DNA from: Turbatrix aceti
Taxonomy: Eukaryota > Nematoda > Chromadorea > Rhabditida > Panagrolaimidae
Direction: 5' to 3'
DNA length: 64,000 nucleotides
Assembly: GCA_963969345.1 (NCBI GenBank)
Contig: OZ017766.1
Coordinates: 1,922,001 to 1,986,000 of the forward strand
Shown: positions 43,912 through 53,852 of the stretch, piece after piece
Layout: each line of letters begins with the position of its first letter
How positions within the stretch are numbered: the first letter of the stretch is position 1
Notes under the pieces: generated by a model
Databases searched by the model: none
Told to the model about the DNA's origin: nothing
What the model saw: the letters and a program-made list of their open reading frames with translations, nothing else
Program-made: the position numbers and the translations under genes

Positions 43912-44442
43912 ATGAACGGGAGCCTCGCCGCACTGCTGGTGGTCACAGCACTGTTTCCCCTGGCCATAACAGGCTTCATGCTGGCGCCCAGGCGGCACAT
44001 AAAGCTCTTCGTCACCTTCCATTGCAAGGAGAGGAAAATCGCTGGCATGGTGACTTTTCACGGTAAACTGCTTTTTTAAACCGACTTTTTCCAGACAGGC
44101 AAACTTTTTTAGCCCGTAAGTCTCTGACTGTCACAAATCAAAAAATGCGTGGTGCTTTCAGCAGCCGCTCCGTTCGCCGTCGAAGAGCGCTTCACGATTC
44201 CTCGAGGCAGCTCCAATATATTGACCACGGAGACCTTCGAGTATCGTTCCTACTCAAACTACGCCAGCATCGAGGTGATCTCCGACTGTTATTACGTGTG
44301 GAGCGCGGACGCGGACGACTACTGTCTCCCCGTTATCCGCAAAAGCATCTTCGTAGATCTGGAGGAACAGTACGTCTTCATCACGGCCAATTTCAGCACC
44401 AGAAAAACCCCTTCGATGCACTGCTCCCGTCGTCCTCCTTGA
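43912..44442 (+). CDS. Small secreted protein, transthyretin-like candidate, with 21 bp microexon
   Basis: Exons 43912-44062, 44095-44115 and 44162-44442 join in phase to 150 residues. A signal peptide (SLAALLVVTALFPLAITGF) is followed by KLFVTFHCKERKIAGMVTFH, the microexon (RQTFLAP), and a beta-rich remainder with cysteines in SDCYYVW, DDYCLP and MHCSRR. The early strand with a Cys, then a paired Cys-containing YVW segment and a late beta strand, resemble nematode transthyretin-like (TTR) proteins, but the family consensus is only loosely matched, so this is tentative. The middle exon encodes just seven residues. The gene is convergent with the collagen gene, whose stop is 18 bp away. Confidence 0.65.
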
Positions 44443-44459
44443 TTTGCTTCAAGTTGCTT

Positions 44460-45643
44460 TTATTCGAGGGCGGTAAACTTTTTTTTTTCAACGATTAAAT
44501 TTCGGCGGGGGCAGGTGCAGTAGCCGGCATCGCGTCCAGGTTCACCTGGAGGCCCGCGTATGCCTTCAAGTTCGCCGAGGGGCTTTGCAGTATCTGGTTG
44601 AGCGGCGTCGTTTCCTGGAAGTCCTGGAAGTCCAGGTGGTCCCAGTAAACCCGGAAGACCGACTTCGGACATTCCGTCTTGCCCAGGGGGACCGGAAACT
44701 CCAGACGGACCTGTGGCACCTGGAAGACCCGTGTCACCTGGCACGCCTTGGGTTGCCGAAGGTTTACCGGGAGTTCCGTCGACTCCAGGTTGACCTGCGG
44801 GGCCCTGTAGCCCCTGAAATCCAAATATCTTGCTCGAAAACATAATTTGGCACTTACTTGAAAACCTGGCGCCCCTGAAGGTCCGGGAGCACCAGGAGGA
44901 CCGGGTGGGCATATTTGGCATTCCGCATCACTTGCGTCTATGTTTCCAGAAACGCCATCAAGTCCCGCGGGTCCCGGGGAGCCGTCGAAGCCGTCGAAAC
45001 CGGGAAGCCCATTAGGCCCTGGCGGCCCGGCACACGGCGGTGCATAACTCGGAGGTTGCGAGTAGGACTGGTGGCTGTTTGTCGCCGGACGGTAACTTGG
45101 CAACCGGTAAGGACGAGTGGTGCGTGTCGGACTCTTTCGAGGCTTTGATTTCTCTTCTGAAGATCTATTTTGGCTTTCTAAGGTGTCAGAAAAATACAGA
45201 GAAGCAGACACAACATTTTTGGCCGGATTGCCGGCTGTTTCGGTTCCCGACCATATAGCATTGTCATCTGCTTCAAAACTATGGCTTTCGAGGGCCTTTT
45301 GGTCGTCCTTCGAAGTTTCTTGTCCGACAACTGAGTATTGCTGGAACGGAAACGGGATGAAACCGGAGGGGGTGATGCGGGGGCTTCGACGATGTGTTTC
45401 GTGACTTGACCGCGACTGCGTGTTTTCTAGCACAGTCTACAATTTCAAAAAAAAAGATAGAATAATATTCGAGAAGACAAATACCATGAACCGATAGTAA
45501 GTCTGCTGAACACCGGTCATCTGCTTCGAAGTCATCACAAACAATGCCGACACAAAGATGCTGACGCCAGTCAAGATTACAATGCTCAGGATCATTGTGA
45601 GGTACCCGAGTCGTCGAATATTAGCACACGACGAGGCTTTCAT
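44460..45643 (-). CDS. Cuticle-type collagen with short interrupted triplet region
   Basis: Exons 45643-45485, 45436-44858 and 44813-44460 encode 363 residues. The N-terminus has the collagen N-domain plan: a short cytosolic piece, one membrane segment ([21 protein letters not shown]) and a conserved helix. Next is a long non-collagenous, Ser/Pro/Arg-rich region, which is unusual, followed by Gly-X-Y runs with two Cys clusters ([17 protein letters not shown]) and several interruptions, ending [13 protein letters not shown] plus a Lys-rich tail. Cuticle collagens of this kind assemble as trimers in the exoskeleton. The long linker and interruptions make it atypical. It lies 228 bp after the TUB stop on the same strand and converges with the transthyretin-like gene. 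Confidence 0.88.
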
Positions 45644-45736
45644 TTTTAAATAACCAAGTCAATTTTTTCAATTTTCCTATTTTAAACCGTGCAAAAAGCA
45701 AAACTGTACATATACGAGGCTCAGAAATGAATTTCC

Positions 45737-45742
45737 TTTATT
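45737..45742 (-). promoter_or_regulatory. Poly(A) signal of the Tubby gene
   Basis: AATAAA on the minus strand 129 bp after the TUB stop and 94 bp before the collagen ATG. Confidence 0.5.
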
Positions 45743-45870
45743 TCCGATTTTGTTCTTTGACATAATATACCTCAACGTGAAAACAGACCACTCGGAGCAT
45801 GGAAACAAAAGCGAGAGAAGAAGGAGAGATCGCGGAGACAAAACAAAGCGTGTCGAAGGGGTGTTTTCGC

Positions 45871-47617
45871 TCACTCGCAGGCCAATTTGTTGTGAAAGCT
45901 CGACATCGCGATTCCGAACGCTTGCAGCGGAGTGAGCGGATAGCGGAAGTCCAGCGTGAAGGAAGAGTCGTCCGTTCTGCCGAACTGCAGCACGATGTAG
46001 TCCGCTGAAAAAAATAAATGTGTCGATGAGATCGGATGAGATCCAAAAGACTCACGATTTGCATTGTGGATAATTTGGAAGTTTTTCACCGAAGCCTGCG
46101 TGACCCTGCCTCGAAAGTTGAGCACGTAGGACTGCGTTTCCTCGCTCCAAACAGGTGTTTTGTTGCTGAGCACGATCATCTCGTCGATCCGCTGCTGGCG
46201 GAAGCGTTCGATCATGCCGTCCTTCTCCTACAATTCGCAACCACTGTCAATTTAGCCAGACGCGTCTGAGCTTACCGAAACGGGTCGAATTGCCCGGGGC
46301 TGATTCATGCCCTCGCCGCACATGCCTGGAATGAGGACCGTCATTTTGCGGGGTCCCTTGAGGCCAAAGACGTTGGGTTCCTGAAAACACGGGGCTGACA
46401 AGGGTCTTCAGAGTTCGGAACACACATAAATGACTGCTGCCAGCTCCTGCCTGAACTCGTCGTCCATGTTCGCCGATTTCTTGGGGTTGACGCCATTGTC
46501 GTAGACCGTGAAGCACGTGCCGACCGCGTTGGCGCGTACTTTGCCGGCAAAGGAGCGCGCTTCGCGTGACAACTCGGTGGGGTCCGTCGAGATGAGGTAG
46601 CTGGCCGTCAGAGCCTTCTTGCGTCGCCGCGCAGCAAGCAAAAAGAACTGAAGAACGCAAGGCAGGTAAGGGAAGGCAAAAGAACGGAACGCACCCTTTT
46701 CTCGTGGTCTTTTTCCCAGTGGAGGTAGTACGCCGGGTACCAACCCTTGTCGACGCCCTTCTTGTCACGTGTGATTGTGCATCGCATGGTGCCACCTCGG
46801 CGGCAAGGCTCTGAAACAAACTTGTTTACCTGTGCAAATCGGACAACTCACCTTGCACAAATTTATCGAGTTGCGAGAGCAGCACGGACACGTCGATGCC
46901 TTCGTCGGGATCCTCGATGACGACCTCATCCAGCTTTCCGCCTTCGCTTATGGTCGTCGACGTCTTGGAAAGCGGGGTGACCAACGCGCCCCGGGTGCTG
47001 TCGATGAGGTCCTCTTTCTCCTTCTCCTTCTCCTTCTCCTTGTCCATGACCGCCTTGGTTTGCGCAATGTTCGGCAGCGTCGAGGAGGTTGCCATGGTCG
47101 TTGTTTTGTAGTGGGCGAGGTTGGTAGACGTGATTCCTGTCTGCGAAGGTCTGCGATTCGAGCCCGTGACAGTGGTGATTTTTATGGGCTGCTGCACGCG
47201 TTGAATCACCTTGACCTCGGGAATGGAAACGGCCTGCGGAGGCTGCTGCTGTCCGGAAGACGGTACCGAAGACATCGGCACGAGCACAGAGTCTTCTCTG
47301 AAGCGAGTGAAGTAGAGCGAGTTGGACGCCTGCATGCCGGGGGAGGGGCCGGCTTGCGTGGAGCGCACCGCGCCCGCGGATTGTAGCCGACGCTGACGCT
47401 GCTTCTCTTCGAGCAACACTCTCTGAAAGTGGTCTCCGGTGTACTCGTTAGGCGTGTCGGCCGAGTTTGTTGACGGCAATTAGGAGTGCCTGCGTAGGAA
47501 GTTGCACGCAAAAAAACCTGGGGGTGACTGCGCTCATTTGCCGCGCGTTCATTGGGGAATACACCGGCCTACCTGTCGTTGAAGGCTGCGGTCGACGTAA
47601 GCGTTGTTGGAGTCCAT
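45871..47617 (-). CDS. tub-1: Tubby protein (TUB-1 orthologue)
   Basis: Seven exons (47617-47573, 47422-46852, 46810-46695, 46647-46426, 46380-46276, 46227-46056, 46004-45871) encode 454 residues. The first exon is only 15 codons ([15 protein letters not shown]) and feeds in phase into [17 protein letters not shown], the conserved N-terminal motif of the family. A variable linker with a [11 protein letters not shown] run follows. The Tubby domain spans about 206-454: [75 protein letters not shown] and the terminal FHNKLACE. Tubby binds PI(4,5)P2 and delivers membrane proteins to cilia; the C. elegans gene controls fat storage and chemosensation. Confidence 0.97.
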
Positions 47618-48485
47618 GCCGGTGGCGCTGGGGATGTGGGGGCCTCTGGAAAGTGCAGCGTCGGTTTTATTCACGTTGGCTCGACGTATGGAAGGGAAAA
47701 CGAGTCATATAGGCAAGAAGCCGGGGAGTAAGGGACTCGCAGAGGTCTGCTTTTTCGTCGCCCAGGGTTACGCGCGGCCTCGACAAGCTAGAACGGGTAG
47801 CGACAGGCGGCTTCTTCCCAAACACGCACCGCTGTCTTCAGTCGTTAATTAACTGTATTTGTCTTAAGACTCGAGGTTAGATGTCAAGCGGCTCCCTGGA
47901 CGACGGGAAAGATTTTTGCTTTTTAGGCGGTCGGCATTGTTCGGGAATTCGACAAACAAATTTATATATATCCAGGGAGACATACACAGAATACAAAAGT
48001 GCAGGCGTGAGGCGACGAAGCTTTCAGATGTACAAAAACCTTGGATGCCAAAAACAACAACATCTAAGGAACCAAAGTGTACTTAAAACAGATCGGCGTG
48101 CTTCAAGGCAACTTTTACCTCAAATAAGGTAATTCTCAGGTTGTGGCAGTGCTGCAACACTTTCGCTTCGTTGTCTTTCATGTTTTTAGTGCTCATGAGT
48201 TCACGTTCGATTTTGAAAATTAAATTAACGGTTACGGGGCAACGGTGTTTGACGCAGAGCTCAGGAGAAACCGTGGACAGGTGATGACATGCGTCGAAGA
48301 AGATATGCAGATGCCCTCTGGCTATGCAGATGTCATTCCGCCCTCTGATGATACCAATTTCACTGCGAAAAGGCACTCTCGATATCGTAAAATCCAAGTT
48401 AATAATTGACCCAGTTTCGAGAACGCCGCGGATATAAGGCCCCGGTTCGCAGAGAAAAATCGTCGTTCCCTTTCCTTTCCGAAAC
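47618..48485. other. Divergent promoter region, Tubby and collagen
   Basis: 868 bp. Right end has TATAAGG at 48433-48439. Otherwise spacer; a minus-strand open frame overlapping the collagen start is its shadow. Confidence 0.5.
48433..48439 (+). promoter_or_regulatory. TATA-like box of the cuticle collagen gene
   Basis: TATAAGG 47 bp before the ATG in a GC-rich setting. Confidence 0.55.
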
Positions 48486-49638
48486 ATGACAGGCAAAAAG
48501 AAGAACGTCTCGGATCCCGAAGCGCTGGCCCGCTCCATCGACAACGCCGCCCTCGCCGGTGCCGTGGTGGCCCTCGCTGCCATCGTGCTCTGCGTCGGCA
48601 CTGTCACCGTCATCCGCAATGAATGCGCGGCCATCGCGGCCGAAATGGTCTCGGATACGACCCAGTTTGACGTAAGTTTGACGAGTTTAAATAATAAAAC
48701 ATTTTATTAGTTTTCAGTCTCTGACAACGGATATTTGGTCTCAGCTTCAAAAGATAGACGTTGACCGCAACGTCGTCCGGCGTAAGAGACAGACCTACGG
48801 CGGCTATGGAGGTTTTGCTGGCTCAGCGTCAGTCTACGGCCCTCCCTCTGGTGGCGGCGGACATCAGCTGCCGGTGCCGCCGAAGCGTCAGTTCCCCAAG
48901 GTGCCTCCTGCCGACGTCATCCTCGACACGCCCCCGCCGCCCCGCGTCGGAGGCAACCCCTTCATTGTATCGCCCCAGCCCCCGGCGCCCCCGTCGGCAC
49001 CCAAGTGCAACTGCGCGACGGAGAACAAGTGCCCCGCGGGCCCGCCCGGACCAAAGGGACTCTCGGGAGAGAAGGGCGTCGACGCCCTGCCCGGTCCACC
49101 CGGCAAGGATGGCGTGCCCGGCGACAGCGTGGCAGCCCAGGTGCAGCAGTTCGACAAGAACCACTGCATAACGTGCCCCGCCGGCCCCGTCGGGCCTCCT
49201 GGCCAGCCCGGACGAGCCGGAATGCGCGGCATGCGAGGACAGCGCGGCGCCAACGGCATGCCCGGCCGCGACGGCGCTCCAGGATCGCCCGGCACTCCTG
49301 GCCCCGAAGGCATCGTCGGTGACAACGGCCTCCCTGGCCCCGTCGGGCCCAAGGGCGACGATGGCACTGCGGGCGTCGGCCCCAAGGGCCCCCGCGGTGA
49401 GCCCGGCGACAGCGGCGAGCCCGGCGCAGCTGGCGAACCAGGTCGCAACGGCACAATCGGCATGATCGGTGCCCCCGGCCTCGTCGGCCCGCCCGGCAAC
49501 GACGGTGTCCCTGGCGCCGATGGAGTGCAGGGCGAACACGGAGAAATCGGCGAGGTGGGCCCCGACGGCGAGTACTGCCTCGTCTGCCCCCGACCAACGC
49601 CTCGCGGCGCCGCCCAGCAGTACTTCTTCGGATTCTGA
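48486..49638 (+). CDS. Cuticle collagen
   Basis: Exons 48486-48671 and 48718-49638 encode 368 residues. The N-terminal domain has a membrane segment (AALAGAVVALAAIVLCVGTVTV) and the following helix; RRKR at about residues 81-84 is a subtilisin-type processing site. Three Cys clusters frame the triple-helical parts: CNCATENKC, CITC and CLVC. The Gly-X-Y runs total about 45 and then 95 residues or more, with short interruptions, and the tail is RPTPRGAAQQYFFGF. This is the standard nematode cuticle collagen layout: cleavage at the basic site, disulphide-linked trimers in the exoskeleton. AATAAA lies at 49692-49697. Confidence 0.97.
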
Positions 49639-50174
49639 TTATGAGTGACTCGTTTATGTGTGGGTTCAGTGGGATCTCTCCAGATGCGCTAAATAAACAA
49701 CTTGCCCGACAAAAATGAATTTTTACACCACGAACGCGCGCTGTTTGAATTGTACACGTACGGCGCTTTGAATTCGAAAAATCACCCCCTAAGATTAATC
49801 AACAGCGCTGAGTCATCGATCACACGTGCATTCCAAGTTTTCTTCATTCGAGAAAGGTGTAACATGGTTAAAGAAATCCAGAAGCAAAATCAAGGGTTAA
49901 TGGATGAAAATCAAGTTAATTGCTGGAATATGTACAAAATACAAAGTAGGTATGCGAAATATCCATGCAACTCAAATCAGCGATACGCCCCGACTTTCCA
50001 TGCCGCGAGGATTCTGTAAGGACCAAGCAAAAACTAAAAACCAAAAAGTGCAGCTTCGACGGTAGCAAGGATCAAATATATTCTTTTCCGCAAATAAGGT
50101 AGACCACAGCCATACGACATACAAACAAAGGTACACCCAGTACCGTATAAAATAAATCCAGCAGCAATAGACAG
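49639..50174. other. Spacer between convergent collagen and RBM15-like genes
   Basis: 3' UTRs of both genes; no other feature. A short plus-strand open frame (49702-50019) has AT-rich, spacer-like composition. Confidence 0.45.
49692..49697 (+). promoter_or_regulatory. Poly(A) signal of the cuticle collagen gene
   Basis: AATAAA 54 bp after the stop. Confidence 0.6.
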
Positions 50175-52080
50175 CTAATTGAGCTTGACGATGAGTAGCA
50201 TGGCCTTCGACGACGCGCGCATCATGTTGACGGTCGGTGCGAACTTTTCCTCTACCTTCTCCGCGTCATCGCAGGGCGGGAGTACGAACGTCGTCCAGTT
50301 GACGTTGCTGACGGTGCCGACAGCCTGCTTGCTCGAGAGGTACTCGATGACGTTGCCCCGGCCCACGCAGACGCAGACGACGGCCCGGTTGAGGTCGATG
50401 GTGAGCAGCTTGCTGAGAATCACGCTGTCCATGGGGAACCGCTGGGTAATCGTGAGCTTCAGGGCCAAACCGTCGTCGTCGCGGAGGTATTCTTGAAGGA
50501 CGCGCTCGCTCCCGGCGATGCGGTACAAACTATAATGCGAGACAATAATCACAGAGGTTCGAAAACAGATAGTAGACCCACCAAACGTTGTAGTCGATCT
50601 TCTTGAGGCTCATCTGGCCCTTCCAGGTGGAAATGAAGGACTCGTCAAGGGACTTGAGAGTGTCGATTTTTTTGGGCGCGGAAAGGTTGATTTCCGGGGA
50701 CACCTCCCTCGTCTGCGGGGAGGGGGGCGTGCTCGAAGGTGACCGAGGCACAGAGAGTTGCCGCGCCCGTTTCGCGTGCGGCGACGGCGGCGAATCCTGG
50801 CGAGACCGCTTCCGGTACCGTGGGTCGTTGGTCATGCTGGCGTAGTCGACCTGTACTTCGTGGCCCTCGATCTTCTGGGTCTCCATGGTTTCCTTCGCGT
50901 CATTGGCGGAACTCAGCTCGCGGAAGCTGCAAAAAATGTGTCAAATGAGAAAAAAACAGAGTAGAACAAGCAAGACATACGTCACGTAAGCAAATTTTTC
51001 TCCCTGCACGAAATCGACGTCTTCCAACTTGCCGAAGCGATCAAAGTGGTTCTCCAGCACAGCCTTGGATGTCCATGAACCGAGGCCGTAAACCCAGAGT
51101 CTGCGGCTCGATTGAGATTTCCCGAACCCGATCTGGCAGGGAGAATCGTTCCGGCGAAGAGGGCGATCGTGCTGCCGCAAACGAGCCTCTATGGCATTCG
51201 CCAGCGACTGAAATAAAACTTTTATAAAAAACGTAAAAACAAAAACCCACCCTGAAGCATACAAAAGCGTATCCGGCGTTGCCATTCGATACATATTTGA
51301 CGTCGATGGACTCGATGTCGCCGTACTTGGCAAAGACGTCCTTCACATCCGCGTATTTTATGTCTCCGGGCAGATTGCCGACGAACAGCGTTCGCGACTG
51401 GTCATCGGCGTTGATCTTGATGACGGGACTGCCCCGGCGGGGCCGGGGTGGTGGTGAGCGGCGGGACGAGCGGTGTGGTGGCGACGCGCGCCGCTCGCGA
51501 CGCGGAGGAGGCGGTGACTGTCGTTCCCGGGCCTCGCGGGTCCGGTTGTACCGATCGGGGATGTACTTGCCTTCCTGGTCGCGTACTACGCCCGTCGGAT
51601 CCAAGCAGATGCGGGTGCCGAGAACCTTCTGGAGGTGGGGGATCTTCGACCGGCGGATATCCTTCGCGCACCCTGTCTTCTCGAAGTTTACGTATACGAA
51701 GCGCGGCTGGCTGTCCGAGTGCTGGATGACTTTGATCTGCAAGCAGGGACTCCAAAACCGTCCATTCAACGCCAACCAACCTCAAACTTCTGGTACTTCT
51801 CAAATGCGAGCTCGAGGACGTCGATGATCTCGCTGTCGGAGAGCTTGTCATTTACGTTGCTGATGCGGAGGTTGTTGTAGTGGTCGGGGGACTTGTCGCC
51901 GAAGCGCTCCCGGTAGAACTTGGAGAAATGCGGGCTGGCCTGGCGGTCGCTGGGGGAAGCCCTTCTAAAACCCGTTTGCGATGGGTCGAACATTGCAAAA
52001 ACCAACCTGCGGCGTCGTTCGGGGGAAAACGATCTCGAACGAGAACGATCGTCATCCGAGTCACGGTAGCGACGACTCAT
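50175..52080 (-). CDS. RBM15/Spenito-like RNA-binding protein (RRMs plus SPOC)
   Basis: Six exons (52080-52008, 51965-51781, 51736-51251, 51207-50981, 50926-50582, 50529-50175) encode 556 residues. A short Arg/Ser-rich start (RDSDDDRSRSRSFSPERRR) leads into three RRMs: LRISNVNDKLSDSEII with RFVYVNFE, then TLFVGNLPGDIKYADV with GYAFVCF, then LWVYGLGSWTSKAVLENHF with FAYVTF. A basic linker with PSSTPPSPQ precedes a C-terminal SPOC domain (FISTWKGQMSLKKIDYNV, LLTIDLNRAVVCVCVGRG, WTTFVLPPCD). RBM15/Spenito proteins act in m6A writer recruitment and RNA export; the SPOC domain binds partner peptides. It lacks the long disordered regions of the large Spen proteins. First and second introns use GTTGG-type donors. 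Confidence 0.92.
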
Positions 52081-53852
52081 TTCTGCTCACTCTCTGCTTC
52101 CAACCAAATCCGAATAAAAGCGACGTAGGAGGCGGCTGGCTGTGTGCGTCGGTCTAAAACAACACCTTGCGCGTTTCTAGCATTAGCAATGAGGAAGGGC
52201 AAGAATTCTGCAGTTTGCGCGCACCACCAAAATCATGCGCAGCCGCAGCCACGGAGTCGAGTTCGTCTAGCAAATCGAAACTCTCAAAAATTGCATCAAA
52301 AATACATAATGAGCGAGGGATGACCTCGATAATCGATCGCAGGCAGCTCCAAGGAATACCACCAAGCTCCCGACAGGGAAATAACGACACCTTTCTCGTT
52401 CTTGAGAGTACCAGTCCTCGTCAGCAATTAATTAATAAATTACGAACACAAGAATTTTTCACTTTTCGCTAAACAGTGCCGAAAATCATCAATCTCCAAA
52501 AAATTGTAAGTGTTGAAGGGGAAATATCGAAATCGATTGAATAAAAGTAAGTTTTCAAAGGGGCAAAAAATAACCGACATGCTTTCCTCCAAAGAATGAA
52601 TAGACCGACTAATATAGGAGGCTACAATAGGGATTGCCGGACACTGCAATTAGCTAAAAAGATCCGTCGTTGTCCACAGCAGCGAATACACAAGCGACTG
52701 ATGCGAGCCGAAGAAATAAATTTGCGCAGCACGCACCGCCGACAACGCACAAATGATTGTGTTTGTCCGCGTAGTTTTCGTTACGAGAAAAGAAGCATTC
52801 GGAATAAAGCAATTGGCGGCCGTAGCGCAAGTCCTGCTTCGGGGCAAGAGGTCAGAAGCGGGTCGGAACCGGCCACGTGATGGGGCAGTATGCTACGTGG
52901 CACAAAGTCGTTGGAAGCTAGCGTCGTTGTCCCGACCGGCCGAAGCTTTGCTCTGGCGTGCAAGCACGTCTCACGCGTATGGCTTCGTTTGGAGCCCTGC
53001 TATCAGTGCTAGACACAAGTTCGTTTCGTAAGCAGCATGAATTGCCTCCAGTTACCTGGTAACTGTAATTGCGTGTGTAGGAACGACGCAACAAATTAGG
53101 TGTCGTGTGCGAGCGAATTTGTACCTTTCTGCATTGGAAATGAAAAATATTTCACTGTAACGGGGGAAATATCGTAATGCAACTCATGAATCTATGGTTT
53201 CAAAAAAATGTTTGTTTTTCGTATAAAAATACAATGTTCAGGAGGAGTCAATGATTTGGACGAAAAACATTCAATTGATATTACCATTTTTATCCTGGAT
53301 TGAAACCACAAATGTATCGTTTTTGAGAGTACCATGCATATTTACGATCGCAACTTTCACCGTATTTTCATGAATCAAATCAACATTTCTTAGCATTGCC
53401 TTGTCATCGCTCCACAAGTTGCCAAGTGCTTTTTCACCTGAATGAAGGGCGGCCGGCTGCCTGGTGGTCTGTCCTGTCTAACGGCATGTCTTGACGAGAG
53501 AGACGTGTGCGAGAGCGCTCTCGAGTCCGCTGCTTCCTACCAGCGGTGTGCCAGGCCGAGAGAGAGCAGGCATGCCAGAGGGCACAGAGCGTGCCGACGC
53601 CGGCAGTGCTAGGCCAACTTTCGGTGTGCATTGCACGTTGTTTTAATCCCCATCACCCGACACTGCACTCGTGGATGTTGGATTGAGCGGCTCACAGCAC
53701 GCACCTCAGATCAGCCAGCCAGCTGTCGTCTCGTCGCAGTGCGCCAGAGACGCAGCAGTCTGCATGATATCACGTCTGCTGTTTGATTCCGCCACGCCGC
53801 AGCCAGAGCCAATACGTTCCTGCAACTTGGAGTGCGCCAGGCAGATCCCGCC
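52081..53852. other. Divergent spacer, RBM15-like and STRIP genes
   Basis: About 1.8 kb. AT-rich around 53050-53400. GC-richer from 53430, probably the STRIP promoter and 5' UTR. No RNA gene or repeat array found. Confidence 0.5.
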
